DNA of 64,000 nucleotides from [Bacillus] selenitireducens MLS10. GTDB taxonomy: Bacteria; Bacillota; Bacilli; Bacillales; Salisediminibacteriaceae. The notes beneath the pieces were generated by a model. It saw only the letters and a program-made list of their open reading frames with translations, was not told the DNA's origin and ran no database searches. Position numbers and translations under genes: made by a program. Positions 25,249-33,347 of the stretch are shown piece after piece (the stretch's first letter is position 1; each line of letters starts with the position of its first letter). The DNA lies in the NCBI RefSeq assembly GCF_000093085.1, contig NC_014219.1:1550001-1614000 (forward strand). The letters run 5' to 3'.

Positions 25249-26100
25249 ATGAACATCAACACCATCATGAAAGGTGCTGCAGTGGGCAGTGTGTTTTTCC
25301 TTGCTGCATGCGGCAATAACGAATCAAATGACAGCATGGGCGAGATTGAAATCGGCTACAATAACTGGGCTGAGAATATTGCAGTGACAAATATGTGGAA
25401 GATCCTTTTAGAGGAACAGGGGTATGACGTCACGATTACACCTCTTGAGAAGGCCCCGATTTGGTCAGCTGTAGCCAATGATAACATCGATATTGGCATG
25501 GAGATCTGGCTTCCGATCACGGATGAACCATTTTACGAAGAGTATAATGAGGACATTCATATCGGTGAGATGTGGTTTGAAGCTGCGAATCTCGGCTTTG
25601 CAGTTCCGGACTATATGCCGATCACAAGCATCGATGAACTCGATACTGTCTATGACGAGATTAATGGTGAAATTACGGGCATAGAAGCAGGAGCAAGTAT
25701 CTCAGAACTTGCTGATCAGACTCTTGAGCATTATGGACTTGAGGTGAGTCAGACAAACAGTTCCGAGGCTGCCATGATGACAGCTCTCGATACGGCATAT
25801 CAGGCTGAGGAACCGATCGTCGTTGCGATGTGGAATCCACATTGGGCTTTCGCAGAGTATAATATTCGCTATCTGGAAGATCCTAAAGGAACCTTTGGAG
25901 AACCGGATGATATATTCTTCATGACAAGAACGGGATTCCCTGAAGATCATCCTGACATTCTTGAGTGGTTAAATACGTGGGAAATGAACGATGAGAACCT
26001 TGGTGAGTTAATGGCGATGATTAATGAGCAGGGTGAAGAAGAGGGAGCTAGTCGATGGATTGAGGAAAACCGGGATACGATTGATACGTGGATTCAATAA
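25249..26100 (+). CDS. Glycine betaine/choline-type ABC substrate-binding lipoprotein (orphan)
   Basis: 283-residue lipoprotein: signal peptide with lipobox LAAC and lipid-modified Cys21, then an OpuAC/ProX-type binding domain beginning EIEIGYNNWAENIAVTNMW. Tryptophans that typically form the aromatic cage for trimethylammonium ligands are visible at NNWAE, EIWLPI and MWNPHWAF. Very acidic, consistent with a salty habitat. No ATPase or permease gene lies beside it, so it must serve a transporter encoded elsewhere or act as a scavenging or sensing protein. GAGGAG precedes the start. It occupies an accessory position between the M42 gene and ysgA. Confidence 0.87.
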   Translation: MNINTIMKGAAVGSVFFLAACGNNESNDSMGEIEIGYNNWAENIAVTNMWKILLEEQGYDVTITPLEKAPIWSAVANDNIDIGMEIWLPITDEPFYEEYNEDIHIGEMWFEAANLGFAVPDYMPITSIDELDTVYDEINGEITGIEAGASISELADQTLEHYGLEVSQTNSSEAAMMTALDTAYQAEEPIVVAMWNPHWAFAEYNIRYLEDPKGTFGEPDDIFFMTRTGFPEDHPDILEWLNTWEMNDENLGELMAMINEQGEEEGASRWIEENRDTIDTWIQ

Positions 26101-26148
26101 TCAACGGCATATTTCAGCCCGACAGTACCAGTGAAAGGGGGCAATTCC

Positions 26149-26904
26149 ATGGATGTCATTGCATCTGTACAAAATCCGCGGATCAAAGCGTGGAAGAAAC
26201 TGCATACCAAAAAAGGCCGTGACAAATCAGGCTTGTTCTTTATTGAAGGGGATCACCTGATTGAGGAAGCGATCCGTTCAGCCATCACCATCAAAGAGCT
26301 GATATTGGAAGAAAATCAGTCTTTGCCTGAAGCATGGGAAGACCCCGAAGTACCCGTCGTCTGGGTCACACAGCCGGTACTCAATGAACTTTGTGAAACA
26401 GAGACGCCACAGGGCTTTGCTGCCGTGTGTGAAAAACCGCCTCTTGTGAATCTGCCCCTTGACGACGGGCGATTCCTGTTTATTGACGGGGTTCAGGACC
26501 CCGGTAATCTTGGCGCGATGATCCGTACTGCCGAAGCAGCGGGCATTACGGGAGTGGTGATCGGTGACGGTACAGTGGATGTGTACAATGGCAAGGTGAT
26601 TCGCTCGACTCAGGGCTCCCTGTTCCATATTCCGGTTCAGAAAATGGATCTCGAAGAAGCGGTCGAGATTTGTAAGGAAGCCAATGTACCCGTTTTTGGC
26701 ACGAGTCTTCAAGGCAGTACCTTCAATGCCCTGGAGCCGCAAGACACCTTCGCATTGATAATGGGGAACGAGGGGAGCGGCGTGCGTGCAAGGCTCTTGG
26801 AGATGACCGATCAGAATCTCTACATCCCGATATACGGGAAGGCAGAGTCTTTGAACGTGGCAGTTGCGTGCGGCATTGTCCTGTATCACCTCAGAGGCAT
26901 GTAA
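26149..26904 (+). CDS. ysgA: TrmH/SpoU-family RNA 2'-O-methyltransferase (YsgA-like)
   Basis: SPOUT methyltransferase of 251 residues. An N-terminal RNA-binding domain (SVQNPRIKAWKKLHTKKGRDKSGLFFIEGDHL) is followed by the knotted SAM-binding domain with FIDGVQDPGNLGAMIRTAEAAG, IMGNEGSGV and IPIYGKAESLNVAVACGIVLY. It likely methylates 23S rRNA or a tRNA; the exact nucleotide cannot be stated. The ATG at 26149 follows AAAGGGGG; a GTG 18 bases upstream overlaps that site. It is adjacent to pheST as in B. subtilis. Confidence 0.9.
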   Translation: MDVIASVQNPRIKAWKKLHTKKGRDKSGLFFIEGDHLIEEAIRSAITIKELILEENQSLPEAWEDPEVPVVWVTQPVLNELCETETPQGFAAVCEKPPLVNLPLDDGRFLFIDGVQDPGNLGAMIRTAEAAGITGVVIGDGTVDVYNGKVIRSTQGSLFHIPVQKMDLEEAVEICKEANVPVFGTSLQGSTFNALEPQDTFALIMGNEGSGVRARLLEMTDQNLYIPIYGKAESLNVAVACGIVLYHLRGM

Positions 26905-26927
26905 GACAGAAAAATCCCGGTTAGCGG

Positions 26928-26956
26928 TTGCCAAAGCAACTGCTTTCGCTTATAAT
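26928..26956 (+). promoter_or_regulatory. Predicted sigma-A promoter of pheST
   Basis: TTGCCA (26928-26933), 17-base spacer, TATAAT (26951-26956), upstream of the T-box leader. Confidence 0.85.
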
Positions 26957-26962
26957 TCATTC

Positions 26963-27235
26963 ATATGTAAGGATACAAATGCAGCGATGGAGAACAGTAC
27001 TTCGAGGATCCGACATACAGGGAGGACCGGTCATGGATTGAGAGCCGGTTCACGTTTGGAACGAAGGAATTCACTCCTGAGCAGACACCGGAGTATGGCG
27101 ACAGTCAGAAAGGTGATCCGGCCCAGAAGCCCGTTATCTTCTGTTCGAGTGAGCAGTCCGTGCTGAGCGGGCTGTTAATGAGGGTGGTACCGCGAAGCTT
27201 TCGTCCCTTTTATGGGAGGAAGCTTTTTTTGTTTG
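26963..27235 (+). promoter_or_regulatory. T-box leader of pheST (phenylalanine specifier)
   Basis: tRNA-Phe-sensing leader. AGTA (about 26996-26999) lies on the 5' side of stem I, the AG-bulge region follows, and the specifier reads GAA-TTC-ACTCCTGAG, giving TTC (Phe) at 27070-27072. The T-box AGGGTGGTACCGCG is near 27181-27194, followed by the terminator AAGCTTTCGTCCC / GGGAGGAAGCTT and TTTTTTT. It fills the whole gap between ysgA and pheS. Confidence 0.93.
27194..27235 (+). terminator. T-box terminator of pheST
   Basis: AAGCTTTCGTCCC pairs with GGGAGGAAGCTT around TTTTAT, followed by TTTTTTT. Mutually exclusive with the T-box antiterminator. Confidence 0.9.
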
Positions 27236-27290
27236 TCCGGACGTTGTCCGAAGAAGAATAGCGAGTATGAATCAGAAGGAGGAAACAAAC

Positions 27291-28325
27291 ATGTTGGATC
27301 GACTGCAGGAGCTCCATGATGAGGCGGCGGCGCAGATTGAATCTGCCGTAACGCTCAGTGATCTCCGTGATGTTCGGGTGAAATACTTAGGAAAGAAAGG
27401 CCCGATGACAGAACTGATGAAAGGGATGGGCAAACTGTCCAGTGAAGAACGCCCGAAAGTGGGGCAAAAAGCGAACGAAGTCCGCGAGTCATTAACAGGC
27501 AAGCTTGATGCAAAAGAAGCGAAACTCGAGTCCGAGGCTCTTGAGGCGAAGCTTCAGGAAGAAAAAGTGGATGTCACACTGCCCGGGCGACCGGTTCCAA
27601 AGGGAGGCAGACATCCTCTGACATCCGTCGTGGAAACCATTGAGGATGTGTTTATCGGGATGGGCTTTACCATCGCCGAAGGCCCTGAAGTCGAGACGGA
27701 TTATTACAACTTTGAATCCCTGAATCTGCCCAAGCACCACCCGGCAAGGGATATGCAGGACACGTTCTTCATTTCGTCCGATCTGCTGCTTCGTACGCAA
27801 ACCTCACCGGTCCAGACGAGAACAATGGAAAAGCACCAGGGCGTGGGCCCGGTCAAGATTATCTGTCCTGGGAAAGTGTACCGCCGTGATGAGGACGATG
27901 CCACGCATTCCCATCAGTTTATGCAGATCGAAGGTCTCGTTGTTGACCGAGGAATTCGTATGAGTGATCTGAAGGGCATCTTTGCGACATTCGTCAAAGA
28001 GTATTTCGGTGAGGACCGTGAAATCCGTCTTCGGCCGAGTTTCTTTCCGTTTACCGAACCGTCCGCGGAGCTGGATATTTCCTGTGCCCTATGCGGCGGG
28101 AAAGGCTGCCGGACGTGTAAAGGAACAGGCTGGATTGAAGTACTCGGTGCCGGCATGGTGCATCCGAATGTACTCAGAATGGGCGGATTTGATCCGGACG
28201 TATACAGCGGATTTGCATTCGGTATGGGCGTCGAGCGTTTTGCGATGCTGAAGTATGGCATTGATGATATCCGCCACTTCTATACGAATGACACGCGCTT
28301 TTTATCTCAGTTCAAACATGTGTAA
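27291..28325 (+). CDS. pheS: Phenylalanyl-tRNA synthetase alpha subunit
   Basis: Catalytic subunit of the (alpha-beta)2 class IIc synthetase, 344 residues. An N-terminal coiled coil (1-85, rich in Glu/Lys/Leu) binds tRNA; the catalytic domain contains [16 protein letters not shown], motif 2 ([16 protein letters not shown]) and motif 3 ([17 protein letters not shown]). An internal GTP-independent Cys cluster ([17 protein letters not shown]) is present, as in many Bacillus PheS. The ATG at 27291 follows GAAGGAGGAAAC; an upstream in-frame codon at 27267 is discarded. Confidence 0.97.
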   Translation: MLDRLQELHDEAAAQIESAVTLSDLRDVRVKYLGKKGPMTELMKGMGKLSSEERPKVGQKANEVRESLTGKLDAKEAKLESEALEAKLQEEKVDVTLPGRPVPKGGRHPLTSVVETIEDVFIGMGFTIAEGPEVETDYYNFESLNLPKHHPARDMQDTFFISSDLLLRTQTSPVQTRTMEKHQGVGPVKIICPGKVYRRDEDDATHSHQFMQIEGLVVDRGIRMSDLKGIFATFVKEYFGEDREIRLRPSFFPFTEPSAELDISCALCGGKGCRTCKGTGWIEVLGAGMVHPNVLRMGGFDPDVYSGFAFGMGVERFAMLKYGIDDIRHFYTNDTRFLSQFKHV

Positions 28326-28346
28326 GGAAGAAAAGGAGGAATCAAC

Positions 28347-30767
28347 GTGCTTGTTTCATATAAATGGCTAAAACGCTATGTGAATCTTGATGATGTGACC
28401 CCGGAAGAGGTCGCTGAACAGATGACACGGAGCGGAATTGAAGTGGACAGTATTGAAAAAAAAGACGCAGAAATTACAAAATTGCAGGTGGGCAAGGTCC
28501 TTTCCTGTGAAAAGCACCCGGATGCAGACAAGCTGAACGTCTGTCAGGTGGACGTCGGAGAAGAGGAGCCGGTCCAAATTGTTTGCGGTGCTGCGAATGT
28601 CGGCGCGGATCAGTTTGTTGCGGTCTCCCGTGTTGGCGGACGTCTTCCTGGCGGCATGAAGATCAAGCGCGCGAAACTTCGCGGGGTCGTTTCTGAAGGG
28701 ATGATCTGCTCACTTCAGGAGCTCGGCTTTGAAGGAAAGGTGATTCCGAAGAAATACGCGGAAGGAATCTATAATTTTCCGAATGAGTATACACCAGGTG
28801 AGGATGCAGTGCCGCTTCTCGGTCTTGATGATACCATCCTCGAACTCGATCTGACACCGAACCGCTCCGACGCGCTCAGCATGCTTGGTGTGGCTTATGA
28901 GGTAGCGGCGATTTTTGACCGGGACGTGCGGATTCCCGAGACGCCGATCCAGGCGACGGAGCGCTCATCAGAATCGATGATCAATGTCCACGTTGCAAAT
29001 ACTGCGGACAACCCGTATTACGGTGCAACCGTCATTGAAGACGTGACGATTGAAGAGTCACCCCTCTGGCTACAGTCCGCTCTGATGATGAGCGGGGTCC
29101 GTCCATTGAATAACATCGTTGATATCACGAACTATGTGCTCTTTGAATATGGCCAGCCGCTGCACGCATTCGACCTCGATCAGTTCGGTTCATCCGAAGT
29201 GAGCGTCAGACGGGCATATGACAACGAAGTAATGAAGACCCTCGATGATCAGGAGCGGAAACTGTCACCGGAGCACCTCGTGATCACAAACGGGACGACG
29301 CCTGTCGCTCTCGCCGGTGTCATGGGCGGTGCTGACTCTGAAGTGAGTGATCAAACAGGGAGAGTGCTCCTAGAAGCGGCTTATTTTAACCCGGCGGTCG
29401 TCCGACAGGCCAGCCGCGAACTCGGGATCCGCAGTGATTCAAGTATCCGGTTTGAGAAAGGCGTTGATCCGAACCGGGTGGAGGCATCCGCTGCGCGGGC
29501 CGCAGGTCTGATTCAGGATCTCGCAGGCGGTACGGTACTCCTTCCGGAGGCGAAGGTCGATGAACTGAACCGGGATGAAACGGTGATTACCATCACGCTC
29601 GAAAAAATCAACAGCGTCCTCGGGACCTCGCTGATTGTGAGTGATGTCCTGGACGTGATGCGAAAGCTGAAATTCGATGTTACTGAAAACGGGGAAACGT
29701 TCACCGTCAACGTGCCTACCCGCAGGCAGGACATTGCCATTCAGGCGGATATCATCGAAGAAGTCGCACGGATCTATGGCTATGATCAAATCCCGACGAC
29801 ACTGCCGAATACGGCAACGACGCCTGGGAAACTCACGCCTGCTCAGGAAGCAAAGCGTAAAGCGAGACGCTACCTTGAAGGAGCGGGTCTTTCTGAAGCG
29901 GTGAGCTACTCATTGACGACCAAGGAAAAGGAAGAGGCCCTTGGCTTTACGGATGCAGAAAGCCGCGTCCGCGTCTCCCTTCCGATGAGTGAGGACAGAA
30001 GCGCGCTGAGAACAACCCTTGTCCCTCATCTTGTTGATGCACTTCGTCATAATAAAAACCGGAATAACTATGATGTTCATCTCTTTGAGATCGGCTCTGT
30101 GTTCCACACGTCAGAAGCGGTCATTACAAAGCAGCCGGATGAAAAAACGTATCTGTCTGCGGCATTTATGGGGAAATGGTTTGATCACGCATGGCAGGGT
30201 GAAGTGACAGATGTGGATTTCTTCGCCGTCAAAGGTGTCCTTGAGGGTCTCCTTTCCACATTGAATGTGGAGAACGTTGAGCTCTCTCCGATCGAGAAGG
30301 AGGGGTGCCACCCCGGACGAACGGCAGCCGTTCATATTAACGGCGAGGAGGCCGGATTCATCGGTCAGCTTCACCCGGCCGTCGCCAAAGACCTCTCTCT
30401 TCCGGATGTCTATGTGTTCGAGCTTCAGTTTGACCGGCTTATGGCCGTCTCAGGCGGGACTGTGAAGTACGAAGCGATTCCGCGCTTCCCGTCTGTCGAG
30501 CGGGATATTGCCCTTGTCGTAAACCGCGATATTCAGGCAGGTGAGATCGAACGGACGATCCAAGAAGCAGGAGGCAGTCTTCTTAAGCAGGTCAACGTCT
30601 TTGATCTGTATGAAGGGGAGCATCTTGAGGCAGGAAAGAAGTCCATCGCCTTCTCACTCCGTTACCTCGATCCGGCTAAGACACTGACAGAGGAAGATGT
30701 GCAGGCTGTCCATGATCAGGTGCTCAAAGCCGTCCATGACAGACATGAAGCAACGCTGCGTCAATAA
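28347..30767 (+). CDS. pheT: Phenylalanyl-tRNA synthetase beta subunit (GTG start)
   Basis: Editing and tRNA-binding subunit, 806 residues. Order: tRNA-binding EMAP-like domain (about 40-155), B3/4 editing domain (about 210-390), B5 domain (about 400-480), class II-like core, and C-terminal anticodon-binding FDX-ACB fold (about 712-804, PRFPSVERDIALVV). It starts with GTG, 21 bases after pheS, with AAAGGAGGA at good spacing. Full length for Bacillus PheT. The transcript probably ends at the hairpin at 30790-30830. Confidence 0.97.
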   Translation: MLVSYKWLKRYVNLDDVTPEEVAEQMTRSGIEVDSIEKKDAEITKLQVGKVLSCEKHPDADKLNVCQVDVGEEEPVQIVCGAANVGADQFVAVSRVGGRLPGGMKIKRAKLRGVVSEGMICSLQELGFEGKVIPKKYAEGIYNFPNEYTPGEDAVPLLGLDDTILELDLTPNRSDALSMLGVAYEVAAIFDRDVRIPETPIQATERSSESMINVHVANTADNPYYGATVIEDVTIEESPLWLQSALMMSGVRPLNNIVDITNYVLFEYGQPLHAFDLDQFGSSEVSVRRAYDNEVMKTLDDQERKLSPEHLVITNGTTPVALAGVMGGADSEVSDQTGRVLLEAAYFNPAVVRQASRELGIRSDSSIRFEKGVDPNRVEASAARAAGLIQDLAGGTVLLPEAKVDELNRDETVITITLEKINSVLGTSLIVSDVLDVMRKLKFDVTENGETFTVNVPTRRQDIAIQADIIEEVARIYGYDQIPTTLPNTATTPGKLTPAQEAKRKARRYLEGAGLSEAVSYSLTTKEKEEALGFTDAESRVRVSLPMSEDRSALRTTLVPHLVDALRHNKNRNNYDVHLFEIGSVFHTSEAVITKQPDEKTYLSAAFMGKWFDHAWQGEVTDVDFFAVKGVLEGLLSTLNVENVELSPIEKEGCHPGRTAAVHINGEEAGFIGQLHPAVAKDLSLPDVYVFELQFDRLMAVSGGTVKYEAIPRFPSVERDIALVVNRDIQAGEIERTIQEAGGSLLKQVNVFDLYEGEHLEAGKKSIAFSLRYLDPAKTLTEEDVQAVHDQVLKAVHDRHEATLRQ

Positions 30768-30788
30768 TTCGTCAAGGTAACGCCCTTT

Positions 30789-30832
30789 TTGGCCTCCGTA
30801 TTCATGCTATACTGAATGCGGAGGCCGTTATA
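30789..30832 (+). terminator. Hairpin after pheT
   Basis: A near-perfect 14-base stem GGCCTCCGTATTCA / TGAATGCGGAGGCC (30791-30804, 30813-30826), loop TGCTATAC. The following GTTATATTT is a poor T-run, so termination may be partial. The loop and right arm also contain TATACT (30808-30813), a possible -10 for the next gene. Confidence 0.6.
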
Positions 30833-30858
30833 TTTGGCCAATAAAGGAGCGGATCGGG

Positions 30859-31269
30859 ATGTATGAAGTGACAGAAGTGACGTATGTGAACGAAGAAGGG
30901 CCGCTGGTGTTTACGGTGATGTTTCATGTCAACGGGGAGCCGACGGTGTTTGCGACGGATGTTCTCTATTCGGTCAACCGGAAACAGTGGCTTGCAAATC
31001 CATTCATCACGCATGATTTACAGGCACTGATGAATTTTGGGCCCTGTGCGATTTGCAAAGAGACGCAGGTTGCCTGCCATCCGTTGATTCAAGAGCATAA
31101 GGACGTCAAGAGCGGGATTTTGAATCATGATACGTTTGTCCGGCTCGCGTCTGAGCGGTTTGAGGCGAGGGGCGTTGGATTTGGGGTGCGTGAGCTGATG
31201 ATTGAAACAGACAAAGCGGTCTGGGACAGGATCATTGAGGAGAACCGGCAGGCGACTGACGGCGCATAA
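30859..31269 (+). CDS. Unknown protein with a Cys cluster, 136 residues
   Basis: I do not recognise this gene. It encodes a soluble protein with an N-terminal beta-rich part (YEVTEVTYVNEEGPLVFTVMFHVNGEPTVFATDVL) and a central GPCAICKETQVACHP segment with three Cys and a His that could bind a metal. A C-terminal helical part follows. AAAGGAGCGG precedes the ATG. It lies between pheT and the convergent rnhC, where B. subtilis has no gene. It shares the bidirectional terminator at 31276-31310 with rnhC. Confidence 0.65.
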   Translation: MYEVTEVTYVNEEGPLVFTVMFHVNGEPTVFATDVLYSVNRKQWLANPFITHDLQALMNFGPCAICKETQVACHPLIQEHKDVKSGILNHDTFVRLASERFEARGVGFGVRELMIETDKAVWDRIIEENRQATDGA

Positions 31270-31275
31270 CGAAAC

Positions 31276-31310
31276 AATCAGGAGCTGAACGGATCAGCTC
31301 CTGATTTTTG
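31276..31310. terminator. Bidirectional terminator between the unknown gene and rnhC
   Basis: A perfect 12-bp stem AATCAGGAGCTG / CAGCTCCTGATT, flanked by TTTTTG on the forward side and by an A-rich stretch that gives TTGTTTCG on the reverse side. The rnhC stop codon lies within the structure. Confidence 0.85.
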
Positions 31311-32229
31311 TTGCATTGGCGAAATGCCATTTTGTCACGGCTTTCAGCGTGTCGGTGCCGTGTCTGTCAGCAATGGCCTGTGCCGCCTGGTCAACCGCTT
31401 TTCCGGCACCTTTCGGAACAGGCATGCCGAGCTTCTCTTCAATGCGGTCCATCTCTTCGATGAAGGCATATCGTGCCAGGATGGAGGCTGCGGCAACGGC
31501 GGGATGAAGCTGCTCGGCTTTCGTGGCGAAGTAAAGAGGCGTTTCTTCGGACCAGCGAAGCTTCCCCTGTTTCAGGTAGCGGAAATATGTCCCGGGCGGA
31601 CAGAACTGGTCAATCAGAACCCCGTCAGCTTCAGTGCCTTCCTCATTCAGTTTCGCGATCACATTCGAAATGGCCTGGTGATGCAGCATCGCCTTCATCT
31701 GTCCCTGATTCATGCCATCCTGCTGGAGTGCGTTGTATTTGTTGTTGTGGAGTGTCATCAGGCTGTAGGTGCAGGTATCCAACAGCCGCGGAGCAAGGGT
31801 GCGGATCAGTTTATCCGTGATGGTTTTTGAATCACGGATGCCCCATGATTCGACCGTCTTCAACTGCTCCTTCGTCAGGTGACAGGCGACGACGGTCATC
31901 GGTCCGAAAAAGTCTCCTGTTCCGGTTTCGTCACTGCCGATCAGTTCACGGTTAAGGAGATTGTCAGGCGGAGCGTAGGCATGCTCTCCGACGTCCCCTT
32001 TCTTTTTTTTCGGGGCTTTGTCCTCGCCTGATCCCCATTTGGCCGCTTCCGCTTCGGCATTCTTTCCCTGAAAGAGGACTTTTCCGCTGTTATAGGCCGT
32101 GATGGACGTACCGTTGACTTGTGCGGCAAAAAGCGCCCCTTGAGGTGTTTTCGGCTTATGGTAATCGGTGTAGTGCCGCTTCATGTTCTGAAGGGCGTCT
32201 TTTGACAGTTTGATGACTGAATGGCTCAT
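31294..32229 (-). CDS. rnhC: Ribonuclease HIII
   Basis: Degrades the RNA strand of RNA-DNA hybrids; 311 residues. The N-terminal substrate-binding domain (1-90) is followed by a type 2 RNase H domain with the DE pair in LIGSDETGTGDFFGPM and further acidic residues in GVLIDQF and the AAASILARYAF segment. The Gly-rich GTGDFFGP signature is the HIII type. I start at the ATG at 32229 (MSHSVIKLS) preceded by AAAGGA; a longer frame extends upstream but lacks family resemblance and crosses into the zapA promoter. Located between pheST and zapA as in B. subtilis. Confidence 0.94.
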   Translation of the reverse strand: MSHSVIKLSKDALQNMKRHYTDYHKPKTPQGALFAAQVNGTSITAYNSGKVLFQGKNAEAEAAKWGSGEDKAPKKKKGDVGEHAYAPPDNLLNRELIGSDETGTGDFFGPMTVVACHLTKEQLKTVESWGIRDSKTITDKLIRTLAPRLLDTCTYSLMTLHNNKYNALQQDGMNQGQMKAMLHHQAISNVIAKLNEEGTEADGVLIDQFCPPGTYFRYLKQGKLRWSEETPLYFATKAEQLHPAVAAASILARYAFIEEMDRIEEKLGMPVPKGAGKAVDQAAQAIADRHGTDTLKAVTKWHFANATKIRS

Positions 32230-32384
32230 GGATCTGCAGTCCTTTCTGAACATGTTAAATGGTAGGATGAACCTCTTTCGGAGACTAGTATAACAGAAGA
32301 GGGGCCGGTTTTCCCGGGGATATTTCAATTCCTTACCCGTCGTGTTATGATAGTGTACAGGATTTGACGAATGGAGGCTTTCAT

Positions 32385-32636
32385 ATGGCAGATGATCAAA
32401 GACAGCGGACAACCGTAACGATCTATGGCCAACATTACCGGATCGTCGGAAAAGATGGACCTGAACATGTGGAGAAAGTGGCATCAATGGTGGATGACAA
32501 AATGCGAGAACTGAAAGTGTCGAACCCTTATTTGGATGTCTCTAAGCTTGCGGTCCTGACTGCAGTCAATATGTGCCACGAACTGGTTCACCTCCAGGAG
32601 CAATCAGAAGATGGAAAGAAAGAAGAGGACAAGTAA
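32385..32636 (+). CDS. zapA: Cell division protein ZapA
   Basis: 83-residue FtsZ-associated protein that bundles FtsZ filaments at the division site. The family pattern is present: TTVTIYGQHYRIVGKDGPEHV then VASMVDDKMRELKVSNP and an amphipathic C-terminal coiled coil (LAVLTAVNMCHELVHLQEQ). The start at 32385 follows GGAGG; an upstream codon at 32364 lies before that site. Two bases separate its stop from the next gene, so they are cotranscribed. Confidence 0.94.
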   Translation: MADDQRQRTTVTIYGQHYRIVGKDGPEHVEKVASMVDDKMRELKVSNPYLDVSKLAVLTAVNMCHELVHLQEQSEDGKKEEDK

Positions 32637-32638
32637 TT

Positions 32639-33181
32639 ATGGTCACATGGCTTATTGTATTTGGTTTACTGATTGGGTTTTTAGCGGGCTACAGACGGGG
32701 GATTGTTCTGCAGCTCGTACATATCATCGGACTTGTTGTGGCATTTATTGTTGCATTACGGTATTATCAGCCGCTCGGTGAAGAGCTGAGGCTCCTGATC
32801 CCATTCCCACAGCTGTCAACGGATTCCGGACTCAGTATTATGAACGAAGAATATGGCCGGGAAATGGTGTTTTACAGAGGCATTGCATTTGCAGGCCTGT
32901 TTATTGTGACGAGGATCGTCACGCAAATTATCGGCTCCATGCTGGATTTTCTGGCGAATTTGCCGATCATTCATTTTTTCAATCAGTGGGCCGGTGCTCT
33001 GTTTGGATTTGTCGAAGCGGTTCTTATCATCGTCGTGCTGCTTCATCTCGGTGCGCTCATCCAGTGGGATTTCCTGCAGGGTGCCATCCAGCAGTCTTCC
33101 CTTGCACAGTGGTTTTTCTCTTCCACACCGGTGATCTCCGAACGGATCGTGGACTGGTTCACAACGGAAATGAACGGCTAG
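32639..33181 (+). CDS. yshB: CvpA-family membrane protein (YshB-like)
   Basis: 180-residue membrane protein of the CvpA/colicin V production family. About four helices: 2-22 (TWLIVFGLLIGFLAGYRRG with the family's Gly and Arg pattern), 25-45, 85-105 and 115-140. The C-terminal part is amphipathic (FFSSTPVISERIVDWFTTEM). Function is not established in Bacillus. The start at 32639 is two bases after zapA and its upstream site is within zapA (AAGAGGA). Gene order zapA-yshB-polX-mutS2 is conserved. Confidence 0.88.
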   Translation: MVTWLIVFGLLIGFLAGYRRGIVLQLVHIIGLVVAFIVALRYYQPLGEELRLLIPFPQLSTDSGLSIMNEEYGREMVFYRGIAFAGLFIVTRIVTQIIGSMLDFLANLPIIHFFNQWAGALFGFVEAVLIIVVLLHLGALIQWDFLQGAIQQSSLAQWFFSSTPVISERIVDWFTTEMNG

Positions 33182-33347
33182 CTTCCTGTTCTGCGGGGCA
33201 GGGAGCCTTTTCTTTTCAGCGTGCTCAAAAATGGTATACTGATAGAGGCTGAGAGTGCCACCGGTTTGTCTTTCTGAGGAGAAAAATGCTAATGGGATAA
33301 ACGAACACGGTGTAATCAAAAGACAGGAAACTGGAGGAATGAATCCG

